A DNA stretch of 64,000 bases from IMG/VR virus record IMGVR_UViG_3300034103_001027, positions 1 through 64,000 of that record. One strand, 5' to 3'. Shown one piece after another: positions 20,101-26,863 of the stretch (position 1 is the stretch's first letter; every line of letters starts with the position of its first letter). The notes under the pieces were generated by a model. The model did no database searches. It had not been told where the DNA came from and saw nothing but the letters and a program-made list of their open reading frames with translations. A program made the position numbers and the translations under genes. The stretch is from a virus.

Positions 20101-22314
20101 GGTGATATTCTCAAAGAACCTCCTTAGCTTATTCTCCTCCTTGCTCTTGCCGGTGATGGACTTGGCGATATTGCTCAACAGATTCTTGACGTGTTCCCAG
20201 AATCCAGGTTCAGCTTGTTCGCGATTTGCGAACTCCTGGAATCCATCTGCAAATGCTTCGCTTGCCTGCGTATTCCACTTACCGCTACCTGGCTGGAACA
20301 TCGGGGCGTCCGGGCCTAGTCTCTGATTGATCGCATCGGTCATATCCTGCAGATACGGCGTGCCCTCAAACATCTTCTCGATGTCATGCCCGATCTCATG
20401 GAAGAAGCTCCCGGCGTTCGCCTCCTGGGATGCCGCCAATATAAACCTCTCTCCTGTATCCAAGTTGGCCCTATACTGCGCAAGAGTCCCCTTGTCAGCC
20501 AAATCCACTGATTGAACCCTAAGAGTCCTAAAGTACTCATCAGGATCGATATTGCCATGTATGGCACTCCAGGTTCGCGAGATTGCCTCTAGAATCGCGA
20601 AATTCTTTACGATGCGTTCTGGTTCACCGAACGTCCTGATCGCTTCATAGAGCGTCCTGGTGGCTTCTGGGCCTACATTGCTTTGTACCAGCTTGCCCTT
20701 AGCGTCAATAAGCCCCATGGCACCGAGTCTTCCTTGTAGTGCCTTAGGGCCGGAAGACGCGATAGAAGCGACTTCTGTGTCACTTAACCCGGACTTAATC
20801 AATGCTTCCCTAGCCGCTGCGTCATCGACCTTGATGGTCTTAGGTGGCTTTACTGTACTTTTGTTCAGTAGTGGGTTCGGTTGAGGCGCAGGTTGACCCG
20901 TTTGGGCCCCTGGAATGGAAGGGCCTTGCGGGGCATCTGGGGTGATGGCGGCAGGGGTCGGCCCTTGTGGTTTGTTTGGCCCTTGTGGGTCAATAGGCGT
21001 CGATGGCGTGTCTCCAGCTTGTGACGCAGGCGGCGTTGGTGGCTGTGGAGGGGTTGGTCTTTCTGGGGCGTCAGGCTGCTTCTTCATCCAGTCATCCCAG
21101 CGGGTGTCTGGATTGGCGAGGGTCTTCTCGTAGGCTGGTCTTGAGAGTGGCAGACCGACACTGACCAGGCTGCGCATTGGCTTAGCCATGTCTTTGGCTA
21201 GAGCTTCGGCTAGTTGTTCCTCTGAGAGGGTCTTTCCGTACAGGTGCTGGTAGATTCCCTTGATCTTGTTTTCCATGCCAGCGGGTGTCATCTTAAGGAC
21301 AGAGCCTTGCAGGGTGTTCATTGCGGCGCGTGTTCCTTCCGCATCAACTTCCCACTGGTCGGTTTCCTTTGCTTTCTTGTACACCGCGAACGTGCCATCG
21401 TTGTCCACGAGGGCCCATTCGTTGGACTTGGCGACCGTTGTTGGCGCTTCGTCGATTGACTTGAAGGCGCTGCTGGCGCTCTCGCTCTTGACTTGCTTGC
21501 CGTCCACAAACTGCCCTACACGGGTAGCTACTCTCGATTTGGTGAACTTATTGACATGTTCGAACACCTTGTTGCCGGTAACGGAAGCCTTGGCGAATTG
21601 CCCTCCGACCCAGCTTGGATTCTTTCCGGCTTTTCCGGATAGTTCAGCCATTTCTTTGGCGAGCGGTCGCAGCTTCTTGACGCCCATATTGGCGAAGACT
21701 TGCCCGATCTTCGTTAAGCCGAACGAACCAAGGTAGGTTAGTGGGTCTGTAGCCACTTCTAGTGCTAGTCCAGCGCCGAAGTTGGCCCATGTATCTTCCT
21801 TTTTGTCGGCCAGGCCCCAATCTCGCAGCATCTGCCTGCCTTCGACTCGGTTCTCTTGGAAGTTCCTTCCGAACGGATCTAGCAATTGATCGAATGGGTT
21901 CCTTGGCGTCGTGCCTCCGGGAAGCCAAGTAAGCACATCTCGCGCCATTGACCCTGGCAGGTCTAGAGCATTACCAACTGCAGCTACCGAGTTAAGAGCC
22001 ATCATGCCAGCCTTGCCAGCTAGTGACATGTCTTCTGGCTTCTCTTGGGTCGGCTCAGCAGTAGGGAACACGTTGGGGTTAGAAGCGGATTCTATGGCGC
22101 TTTGGCTCTGCCTGGATGTTGGTAATCCCTGAGGGTCATTGCGCTGGTAGGCGGTCTTCCTGGTTGTCACGCGAGACCCAACTGGATTGTAGTCTTGGTT
22201 GGGCTCTTCCTCTCGCTGGCTGGAGGTTCTGCGCGAGCCTCTAGCGGCAGCAATAGCCGCAGTTCTTGGAGATGGAAGGTTGCCGTATGCTGCTTCGTAT
22301 AATGGATTACTCAC
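8140..22314 (-). CDS. Giant polyvalent virion protein: four zincin motifs, two ADP-ribosyltransferase-like domains, GNAT-like domain
   Basis: 4724 codons from a GTG at 22314, overlapping the upstream gene by eight bases. In order: a disordered N-terminus; a conserved phage segment with GLALEVATDPLTYLG; a Pro-rich linker (about 410-490); zincin 1, FFHEIGHDIE (about 640); a GNAT-like domain with GSGKALLNEI (about 858); ADP-ribosyltransferase-like domain 1, from WFGDWENDP and YHGTGF (about 1091) to NPNILFQS (about 1393); zincin 2, LMHELGHIAYY (about 1500); zincin 3, TVAHELGHIARR (about 1768); ADP-ribosyltransferase-like domain 2, IAYHGTPHVF (about 1970) to VVFDDKDIKIL (about 2715); zincin 4, TVIHELSHVFRR (about 2755); long coiled coils; and a C-terminal segment with FDYSNLSDFERRY (about 4443). 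Polyvalent proteins of this kind are packaged and injected to disarm the host. A tape-measure role is possible given size and position. Confidence 0.85.
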   Translation of the reverse strand: MSNPLYEAAYGNLPSPRTAAIAAARGSRRTSSQREEEPNQDYNPVGSRVTTRKTAYQRNDPQGLPTSRQSQSAIESASNPNVFPTAEPTQEKPEDMSLAGKAGMMALNSVAAVGNALDLPGSMARDVLTWLPGGTTPRNPFDQLLDPFGRNFQENRVEGRQMLRDWGLADKKEDTWANFGAGLALEVATDPLTYLGSFGLTKIGQVFANMGVKKLRPLAKEMAELSGKAGKNPSWVGGQFAKASVTGNKVFEHVNKFTKSRVATRVGQFVDGKQVKSESASSAFKSIDEAPTTVAKSNEWALVDNDGTFAVYKKAKETDQWEVDAEGTRAAMNTLQGSVLKMTPAGMENKIKGIYQHLYGKTLSEEQLAEALAKDMAKPMRSLVSVGLPLSRPAYEKTLANPDTRWDDWMKKQPDAPERPTPPQPPTPPASQAGDTPSTPIDPQGPNKPQGPTPAAITPDAPQGPSIPGAQTGQPAPQPNPLLNKSTVKPPKTIKVDDAAAREALIKSGLSDTEVASIASSGPKALQGRLGAMGLIDAKGKLVQSNVGPEATRTLYEAIRTFGEPERIVKNFAILEAISRTWSAIHGNIDPDEYFRTLRVQSVDLADKGTLAQYRANLDTGERFILAASQEANAGSFFHEIGHDIEKMFEGTPYLQDMTDAINQRLGPDAPMFQPGSGKWNTQASEAFADGFQEFANREQAEPGFWEHVKNLLSNIAKSITGKSKEENKLRRFFENITKPQKAAADEATGGAGNPSKMNNWKREYQKSAEKYRKPRSENIPDPVSTNPDTIRTNPDIPQKQDTPQPAGEWVNYGDDSYGLKVQQETGSAEATLRFSGDESSIYVDAFGKNDNAPKGSGKALLNEIIEKSSQYNPTSISGHFTNQSALGALGSLLGKENITFSSRATGKALDISFAEAMKSPQNYIASAKLKNTTKAADAATETQTPLQSLRKAIKERYSNEANVDEIADNYEAIVRALADAADQKPDDYLRAEFSSTSYEDFLKTQEEGDLLQGILHQDEITSAEFTATESRIGGRTAYNAAKAAGKTNLNYRQWVEVRTPAFKKWFGDWENDPVNASKVVDPNTGEPLAVYHGTGFSDLGTQEAAAHNRKLEQYKADDQAWNSTYQKRKEQLRLDRNKADEAAEQDILAKVSELVENKYIADRIAGAIHVADNKQEAMRFWQNFPGTSRDAISHDAYIRLFDQHQDIKRLKLAIDEEIASIPPQPTYRGYLMPLSETPAFNTAAFGANDEGYIAAGSYFTKSSDLASEYAMFSVGDKRGVIPVYLNLKKPFIHGITNDPSIISKGLEELERLNRITRAAKADVDEYARNFAVARRRALEDAGYDGEIYDRSVAASAGKENKRLAESEIVAFEPSQIKSATANKGTFDATNPNILFQSEAEASPQQITAFRDKFGYHLDYLKKQGYLSSDEINFLEIAFKDAKHFHANAAVELNSSMEMAGWASAYPIMELDKYGRPMLGGQKIQLNPRSKRRAIVLMHELGHIAYYSMDSKMRHLSRSIISQFAQTGEGKKYFKDIYERLKRPDGTSAADYYSSSVDEMFAQLFADNLIHKTSFQNQGIADLIARMWEGISDIIAKVVGYDRSPRSMKIVSELMDFAAGFKQEDEFIEAIGTIEKQLPNSASQSSRDAAEIFFGSESHKAWLKSEWPMSQIQEWSSFDDKKIMRLINREIKGTPISQRKALLTLIKNNDTPFVTGWEIAHPELSQELYQRTGTKGKELVRGAVRFNEPDAFAKVFLFENANISTVAHELGHIARRRLRKDLQDLAEKIYKVKDGKWTREQEEAFARDFEKYLATGKAPTSDLTAIFAKMKQWISGIYKRIKNSPLSRDWSDEKQNLFDGMFTKKPEATTGNLLLDTARKNDPPKKFSDNAKHNTELNRLHQSIERTVNKDAADAMVPLIREFVKAGGNERVLLTTIESMSPEEAAGFASRIAGDANGAVNELLQIAYHGTPHVFAPEMLVRMPDGSERYLEAGEAIPEGAETLQNFPLGRFDLSRVSTGEGRGVEGAGQAHGFGGYSAQREGLGRRYKEALAGNGAPDTYKGKPISQAHYIIRAVAEDIRKQKSQSGLAEIVDRIKENILSRKRSSVDAIEIRALLDLKPIISAFEVDAKEYLKLVGVNNKEAVELIEKIARRHPPGIAAIPNDAVKLMDIVFDEIKPIVEVPKNQSDWREGAVSVEDAIKKLSNVFTNESIEIEIKKRKYLTRTIDRRKMITPEDLWALQQHVAARELLGRIEKYGRDLAEAKFQHNYGEALRTLDSLKDGDIQIGTQGALYKLEVPDNDDLMFWDKPFSEQPPKVQEGLKKLGISAETQWEETPHNHYNSRELRLERFDGHYVRKINQEWRDDSLDKYISREAIENGDLEVRKDGSGWYAVVMNGGRQGEVIVDAASSEDDLIKQLENLNGTQPNEWWFGTGEDPLSGVITKRGDKFHAEIFNIFDDDFDEYFQTKEEATEWIESIVKDKWYAHIPHENTPVSYANSLDEAKKILDEDYPYKGLKGQEIYEQLMQKARQEHASKSSNFSVKKAVEDQAGPLLKVYDSAPSLDDIKEMASEKVAGEYNVKLGYFISEQGQKSAAYYYGKTHEEILEQIVDDLASGDLKLRTKQEVIDSVEHAINDGNPYAAAFLLNDHGVPIDKAKSIVESISRGFELTDFQAKKAASKDLHSVGIKGNAVPENFLRGGNKQGYYNFVVFDDKDIKILDRLEQKGKGVVSFKETGEAAIKILTGEGDASTVIHELSHVFRRNLSEDLMSKADKAIGHQLKDADTLRNILGGIASAELKDANGNWTREAEEVWARLFEKYMLDGTAPTTALKEVFAVIKRMMRSVYKTLKVSPEINAKINDDLKQVFDEMLGKNKKPLSQNKNTLLDTAQGTPRRGQLGLFDGEDYATSNKPRNALEEAAAPVEPPALKPSPGQLELPLNPIDDRPADNILSRMAQRSQSSKRVITETPGTKSVDTRKPKKTQEPTTAIPKQMPVGPVELRKRKTAAEKATAEQVAEQAADPAKRTKRLKQILDPDEAEGIEIFEADQLPYLRDNMEQVRFDLANVSTPEQYQEFMTNLVKNINESIPDADIPEAIKLLQDLDQQFINKYIKVHGITETLSNKLGITGDKDFLGSLAGAVNEALQVTMKTKRPDKLAKKHAADKVSSIILNNLDTIRGAQKLEDVTELSDEAIDALKKADASITDTDIDIIKRYLKSPTETSKKAKAKISKAAAPVETVKEAAKEVKYQGGQAVRDMSLQDAKAVLEALDATPEQRGLEALKQQVQQLRDKGKSLKGDAAEDNTREIAELNERITQAQDLISQKSQAESELSSLQRKISLRKKKTGKNPTSAQKEELDSRSNGLNEYNKLIKKAIGPEPQKDNKKTLEELFLSMNKFRQVIAEENIDQATKDSLESLAQQARNEILKRMQISVRKAATSAAFNDASRASDFIDQPEVIKMIENHEFIDKNGQFRDIGHTLIKNRFLKNNKGPMVNVKISHTPDNLKYLSEQADRDEYQELLNKIEKDPDYTVNKFATDKGNRHIETIMQTIRDAARKDFAKGIETPGVDMISVSAVDETLEHSISARNLAEYMLGDEFQGSLSTNEKLVLDTLLNKKMLDDPNSALLNRSNSQDYEMALASAHLASKLFDKNRIGLEQFNAIWNKLIERATLGANGKMFIVNQTRSAAETQAAKISHKLARPIWNEIYEHVKGDSIITTVLQALDAGENLFYATPGAKMFLQLFDRSVMGAYDHDTQELARLRFQAFEQSIYEFRAMLYPISRYIGETQLFDLKAIATNLIDNAKLPREEALTKAKAIINARNNEIIRFFEAKPEKLYHLSPEVFKDTDIDLDKLETMLQSLKDAFPRMLDEQRKNGLSGSALFDTEVPYYPRNYTEPGKHLRSRTDGEALMSTKMDSQRQRDEAYRHIPGGRALINEMSLDPKLSGIAHKEEILKNKLSKETLTAARKHAIAKYGLHNILSSDPIHGFYKDGKLTKKGKAKVNRLITSIAKLPEDHITEGVPMFGHNFLRDFAAYAESHHTKNAVGLTVQDLVTRSATYKGEQKYLVSSLFQATALDNHNAYLNVLRGTDNFPGYKQFVDEKIKKLIKDKKLSVNRDANGKITGYTYKHTKKPQDFKTLDEFIEAKHLSKIYADKIKLSVPKEIHESATHFLRTWTTPPQISTLVQISGAALNTFKSLVTLPFPSFHSRNFISGMMQNVFYGAYDPTATIGGIYSPVLGHIKPLRQAVSISNGNVAKGISKEIPRFLWDDDLNIPDEMIGTPEGDELVTDWVRQGVFRFGLTGDKQGQAAEKIGDTVSSLVSQNPGAIKRNAENWYGLKPAIFDKTTSAKGKANPIGIQGSLTPSFQKAPGEGRRKLGLQRTEDTTFVAGRIGEEMSLFVENANRIMPYIAFLKQGVTPEEAAKRVNMIQFDYSNLSDFERRYMKQLIPFYTFTSKALKLTLGDLITNPAGKQAWVIRGTNRLQDREAAIPEHIRKGVAIPLPQGPGGEDRYLSGFGLAWEDPIELMSFMHGDVQGTASSLFSKLRPEAQGFAELAFGRSAFFGRDFRDMDPQLGRLRDNLIGQSGKGLSEPIAGSQSLEVLAGKLPTSRLVSSVNQAFDDRKSAVDKLLNLATGFKVNTVNEEAKNRIIMNRVNEEMKDLGAREMGITYVPEWQKQRMSEAERRRMELLQQMVNEIKKESRENKKKAQLENLKAAASTPSE
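20552..20566. promoter_or_regulatory. TTGCCAT-GT-ATGGCA word inside the giant gene
   Basis: The palindromic form seen at 6779-6795 recurs here inside coding sequence, where it encodes ordinary residues. It may be chance. It is listed because the minus-strand continuation GGCAATATCGAT resembles GGCAACTTCGAT beside the 6779 copy. Confidence 0.2.
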
Positions 22315-25153
22315 TGTCTAACCAGCCTTCCTTGATGCCTTCTTGTATGAGCGTGTTGGTTAGGAGGATTGGATAAGCTAGTGGCACGTTCATGATGTTT
22401 TGTAGCATCGGTCCTGAGGATGTGTATGCTTTGAACTGTTTAGACTGCAAGTCTCGCACCATTCTCTTGTATGTCTCGGGCCGTATGCTCGACTTAAGTA
22501 GTTCGATAGCTGCCTTATTTGTTTCCATGTGATTTCTGCTGGCAGCCATGGCGTCGTCACTTCCTGATGCTATGATTCCGGCTCCATCCTCACCTGCTTT
22601 TTTGGCCTCTTCAACAACTTCATCGAATATCTCGCTGAGTTTATTTTCTGCTTCTCTTGGATCAGCGAACTCATTCCCGAATACCCTAGCCAGAACCTCC
22701 TTCTTCTCGTCCATTGTCAGGTCGGTGGTTCCAAGTTGTCGTACTGCAGATCGGAATCCTCCTGGTTGGTCTGGGTTGATTGTTTCGGAAATCTTTTGTT
22801 CCCAACGATTAACCGAAGCATCGCGGAGTGGTTGTTGCTGAGGCTGTGCGGCCTGATTGGGTTGAGTTGCATTTGTAGGCTGTGCGGCTACTGCCTGTTG
22901 AGTTTCAGGCGGGTCTGGCACTATAGGAGGCAAGTTCGTTCCGTTTATTGCATTGTAAGCTGCGATAGCTTGATTGGCTGATGCCGCCTCTCTCGTGCCT
23001 GCCTTAGGCGGAGCGTCGGTCGTTGGATCGGAATACCTCTTGAGTGTTTGTTCGTAGTGAAGTTGCGCTGCTTGATTCTCAGCGGACTTGACTTCACGTT
23101 CCTTTAGCTTGTACATTCGTTCCGCAGCTGCTTCTTCATCTCGTCGAGACATCTCGTCTGAGTAATGCTTAGATGCCATTTCGTAGGCTTGGGGTATTGG
23201 GACCCCTGTCATCGCTAGCCCGCGAGCCATTTCGTCGATATTTAAGTTGCTGCCTTGCTGGTCTTTTTTCTGATCGACCACCATAGCTGCTTGCGCTGGT
23301 GTGTATCCTCTATTGACCAATTGTGCCATTCGCTGCCCTCTGGCCTGGGCGGTCTCTTGTGCTTTAGCTTTGCTTTCAGTCCGATCCTTGCGTATCCCTT
23401 GTGCGTAGGAGTCGAAGGCGGTATTAGCGTCACCGTAGCGCTTGTCGATTTTTTCTGATTCTGGTGCGGATCCTGGCGAATAGAAGTCGTATCCATGCAG
23501 GGCCGTGAGCAGCTTTGGCACGTCAGAGTCGACTTGCATTTCGTTGCTATTGATCTTTGCCTGTACTAGTTCCTTTAGACTGATTGGTGTGCCTGCACGT
23601 TGTCGGTTTTGAACCTGCGCTGTCAGTTTAGCGATTTCGCTCTGTGCCTTGCGAGGTTCTTGTATTCCAAGGTATTCATTCTGCGCTGCGTACCTCGCAT
23701 CTCGATTCTGTTCCCATTGGCCGAATCGTTGGTTGTATTCGTCCAGGTTCTTTTGCTTAGCTGCTGCTTCTTTTGCTGCCAGCGAGTTGATAGCCCCAGC
23801 TTCAGCTCTGCTTGTCTCCGTTGATGGGGTGCCATAGATACGTGCGTATCGAGTATTTGGGTCGTCTCTTCGCATCTCAGACAGTTGCTGATCAGCGCGG
23901 TCAGCGCGGGACTTGGCATCATTGGCGTACATGTCAGTCTTCTGCATGTAATCTGATGCGTCGTAGTTCAGCTTGGTTGTAGCATCTATTTCAGCCTGCC
24001 TTTGCGACACTTCCTCAGGGGTCAGTCCTGACTTCCAGTCGCTGATTGGTCCGTGTTGCTTTTCCCAGTCATAGATCCTTTGTTGCTGCCTGTCTTTCCA
24101 GCCTGAGGCTGTGGCAGGGCTTCCTGCGGCAGTTCGCTCTTGCGAGTGCGCCATTTCGATATCAGCGCGAGTCATTCCAGATAGTACTGGATCTTGTGCG
24201 ATTTGTGATTGCGCGTTTTTGTTGGCCAGGCTTCTGTTGTAGTACTCGACTGCCTCCCGAGGTGACATCGTGTGCTTGCCTTGGTGGCTTGCGTTGATGT
24301 ATTTCTGGATGTAGTCGGCTGGTATCTGATTCTTCATCCAGTCTAGTTCCGACCTCCATGCTGTGTCGTCCATCCCGTGTTTGGTGGCGATGCCTCGCGG
24401 AGTGACTTCGCGAGACTTTGTGCTGGTCCAGTATTGAGCGGCTTGTCGTGGAGACATTGCAGTTCGGCCAGACATCGCGCGGTTGAGGTAGGTGTTATAT
24501 TGCTCCTCGGGCACAGTGCCGCGCAGTGCGGATAGTTCCTTGTTCCACTCGTTGTTGATTTCGCCTTCTGATAGATTTCTCTTTTCGTAGTTTTTCCTGG
24601 CCCAGTCAGGCGGTTGGCTACCAAACGGCACTTTACTAACCTCAAGACCACCGTACATTCTTGGCATGTATGGTTCAGACACCTTCGCGTCTTCTGGGGC
24701 TCCGTACATTCTAGGAGTGTATGGTTCGGCTATAATACTTGCCTCTGGATTCGCATTCCTGATTGGTGACTGTTGTGGTTGCGATACTGGACTGGTAGGC
24801 GTTTTTTGTTGCGGCATTTCACCCCATGCCTTAGCAACGCTTTGCTGTGCCCCGAGCATGTTATTCCATGCGTTGCCTATTGCACCAAAGAATCCTGGTT
24901 GTATTTGTGGTTGCGTTGCTTTGCGTGCCTGTGGTTGAGTGGAATTGTATAGTTTTTCCGTGTCAAGTGACCCCTTGACTGGCTTCATTGGCGGCTGAGC
25001 AGCTTTAATCGGTGGCTGGATTTTGGGGCCTGGTTGTCCGTTGTTGCCTGGGTCGTTCAGGATGGTGAAGGCACCACTAGGCTGAAGCGTCTTTGATTTC
25101 CAGCTTAGTAGCTGTTGCCCTGTTAGTGGTACATTGTCTTGTTTTTGGCGCAT
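22307..25153 (-). CDS. Large tail or internal virion protein with internal repeats, 948 aa
   Basis: The gene lies directly before the giant protein and overlaps it by eight bases. Residues 1-190 are Pro/Gln-rich and probably disordered. Around residues 205-310 there are two copies of a unit of about 50 residues: NKELSALRGTVPEEQYNTYL...MSPRQAAQYW, then RSELDWMKNQIPADYIQKYI...MSPREAVEYY. The middle is Gln/Ala/Arg-rich with coiled-coil character. The C-terminus has helical segments (DLTMDEKKEVLARVFGNEF). No enzyme motif is seen. Position and size suggest an ejected or internal tail protein working with the giant protein; this is inference. Confidence 0.7.
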   Translation of the reverse strand: MRQKQDNVPLTGQQLLSWKSKTLQPSGAFTILNDPGNNGQPGPKIQPPIKAAQPPMKPVKGSLDTEKLYNSTQPQARKATQPQIQPGFFGAIGNAWNNMLGAQQSVAKAWGEMPQQKTPTSPVSQPQQSPIRNANPEASIIAEPYTPRMYGAPEDAKVSEPYMPRMYGGLEVSKVPFGSQPPDWARKNYEKRNLSEGEINNEWNKELSALRGTVPEEQYNTYLNRAMSGRTAMSPRQAAQYWTSTKSREVTPRGIATKHGMDDTAWRSELDWMKNQIPADYIQKYINASHQGKHTMSPREAVEYYNRSLANKNAQSQIAQDPVLSGMTRADIEMAHSQERTAAGSPATASGWKDRQQQRIYDWEKQHGPISDWKSGLTPEEVSQRQAEIDATTKLNYDASDYMQKTDMYANDAKSRADRADQQLSEMRRDDPNTRYARIYGTPSTETSRAEAGAINSLAAKEAAAKQKNLDEYNQRFGQWEQNRDARYAAQNEYLGIQEPRKAQSEIAKLTAQVQNRQRAGTPISLKELVQAKINSNEMQVDSDVPKLLTALHGYDFYSPGSAPESEKIDKRYGDANTAFDSYAQGIRKDRTESKAKAQETAQARGQRMAQLVNRGYTPAQAAMVVDQKKDQQGSNLNIDEMARGLAMTGVPIPQAYEMASKHYSDEMSRRDEEAAAERMYKLKEREVKSAENQAAQLHYEQTLKRYSDPTTDAPPKAGTREAASANQAIAAYNAINGTNLPPIVPDPPETQQAVAAQPTNATQPNQAAQPQQQPLRDASVNRWEQKISETINPDQPGGFRSAVRQLGTTDLTMDEKKEVLARVFGNEFADPREAENKLSEIFDEVVEEAKKAGEDGAGIIASGSDDAMAASRNHMETNKAAIELLKSSIRPETYKRMVRDLQSKQFKAYTSSGPMLQNIMNVPLAYPILLTNTLIQEGIKEGWLDSE

Positions 25154-25160
25154 GATTCAC

Positions 25161-26123
25161 CTATGCAAATGTTACTGTTATTTCGCTTGTGTCTTTGTCT
25201 GGCTTCCCAGCTACAAGATGGAATGGTACATCTAGGAAGCTTCGCCCAGTAATGTTGGGGTGCTGGACTTTTGTATTCTGCATGTCTTTGAGGTTGAACT
25301 CAACTACTGTGTTTGCTTTATATTCTGCGTCTGGCGGATCGTCTGGTTCGAGTAGTCCAAATTGGAGGTTTACATCCAAGGTTAAGTTAGGTGACCCGTC
25401 TAGTAGTTGAATCGCGTTTATGTTACTGTCGGCCTTGCCGGATAGCGCAACCCCCCTTCCTCGCGATCTGAATTTCTGCGGGCCTATGCTTTGTTTCATT
25501 ACCGGGTAGAAATTGTTCTTAATCGACAGAGCGACCTTCTGTAGAAGAATCTCGTTTTCGTCTATTCCTTCAATCATTCTCGCGTCGTAGAGCATGTATG
25601 GGATAGAGCTTTCTAATGTATCTATTGCTGGTGCTGGGCTAGGCCAGGATGCTGTAAGCAAGAAGCTAGATGCCAATATATGTATAGCTATGAGCATAAG
25701 CCCTTCTTCTTGCCCGTAGACGGACATCTCATTTACCACGCAGTCACGGTATCTGTAACTAAGCGACCCTTTGCGTATCATTATGTCAAACATGAATGAC
25801 TCTGGGGCGTATTCGCTTTCGATTGTCCCAGTGTCATGCAGCGCCCTTGGCAGCCACGCTTGAAGGTTGCCGCGACTGCATTCGAGGATTAGCATTCCCT
25901 CGTACATGATCGTGTCAACCCTGCGGGCTGACGTCATGTTTGTGGAGTACCCTTTTCGCTGGCCTATCTCACCTATTCCGTACTGCATCCCGGAGTAAGT
26001 TATTGCCGGGTTCATGCCTTCTGTGATTACTGCGTATCTCTCGCTTCCAGAAGAGAATGTTCTTGGCGTGCTACCACCTTGAACGAGTAATGTGCAGAGT
26101 GATCCGACGATGCCGCATGTCAT
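25161..26123 (-). CDS. Tail-tube-like protein, second paralogue, 320 aa
   Basis: It opens with MTCGIVGSLCTLLVQGGSTP followed by RTF. This parallels the tail-tube protein at 27921-28874, which has GALGKLLTEDGTSPRTF. Both go on to a beta-rich domain with an inner strand of the form FDIMIRKGSLSYRYRDCVVN (here) versus FDVIVYRENGIFRYTDAVV (there). The pair therefore arose by duplication. One may form the tube and the other a tube cap, baseplate hub or a specialised ring. It has no signal peptide. Nothing in the sequence shows which of the two is the major tube subunit. Confidence 0.6.
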   Translation of the reverse strand: MTCGIVGSLCTLLVQGGSTPRTFSSGSERYAVITEGMNPAITYSGMQYGIGEIGQRKGYSTNMTSARRVDTIMYEGMLILECSRGNLQAWLPRALHDTGTIESEYAPESFMFDIMIRKGSLSYRYRDCVVNEMSVYGQEEGLMLIAIHILASSFLLTASWPSPAPAIDTLESSIPYMLYDARMIEGIDENEILLQKVALSIKNNFYPVMKQSIGPQKFRSRGRGVALSGKADSNINAIQLLDGSPNLTLDVNLQFGLLEPDDPPDAEYKANTVVEFNLKDMQNTKVQHPNITGRSFLDVPFHLVAGKPDKDTSEITVTFA

Positions 26124-26125
26124 GG

Positions 26126-26863
26126 TTATAGTATTGGCAGTACTCTTGGCATGGTGATGTCGTCAAAGCCTGGGAGCCTGTATACGTATTTCCATGTGAC
26201 CGTATAGTGAACTCTACCTTTGGGGTAGTGTCTTGGTGATATATGCCTGACCTGTCGCTGATGCAGCATTTCAAACGGCGCTGGGTATAGTGGCGGATTG
26301 GGGAGTGGGTATCCTATGGCTCCAATAGCATGTCCCTCTTGGACGAATTCTTGTATTGATGTGGGGGATTTTAGGATTGGGTGATGGCCCCATATTGGGT
26401 TCTTTACCCAGTCGTATTCCGCTCCACCATTTCCCGTCCTGGCAATTGTTTCTGAGTAGTCCAGTATGTTTGTTGGTGCCATGAAATACATACTGGCGAC
26501 AGTGAAGTTAAATTTCTTCCCTGTCACTCCTTCACCATTGATTGATTGCGGTGACGAATGCCCGATTACCTGTACGTCGGTTACATTCCTTGGGTCTTGC
26601 GAGTGATTTGGCATCCACTGTGGCGACTCTGCTCCTGAGTCGTATTTTAGGCCGCAGCTTCTTCCGTCGTACATAAATGCATTGAAGATCGTGTTGACAC
26701 GAGATCCGACTGAACTCTCGTCTTGACCTACAACTTCAATATCGAAGGTATACACTAGATTATGGAATGTCTTATATCCTCTGGCGCTTTTTTCGAAAGA
26801 CACCTGAGATCCTAATGAGCATTCCCATGGCTCAAAATTGAATGATCCGTATGAACAGTACAT
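26126..26863 (-). CDS. Probable tail structural protein, 245 aa
   Basis: The frame fills the space between two tail genes with two-base gaps on both sides. The protein is beta-rich and aromatic (MYCSYGSFNFEPWECSLG, TFHNLVYTFDIEVVGQD, VHYTVTWKYVYRL), with no membrane segment. Its position between the 351-residue protein and the second tail-tube-like protein suggests a tail assembly or distal tail protein. I recognise no specific family. Confidence 0.6.
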   Translation of the reverse strand: MYCSYGSFNFEPWECSLGSQVSFEKSARGYKTFHNLVYTFDIEVVGQDESSVGSRVNTIFNAFMYDGRSCGLKYDSGAESPQWMPNHSQDPRNVTDVQVIGHSSPQSINGEGVTGKKFNFTVASMYFMAPTNILDYSETIARTGNGGAEYDWVKNPIWGHHPILKSPTSIQEFVQEGHAIGAIGYPLPNPPLYPAPFEMLHQRQVRHISPRHYPKGRVHYTVTWKYVYRLPGFDDITMPRVLPIL

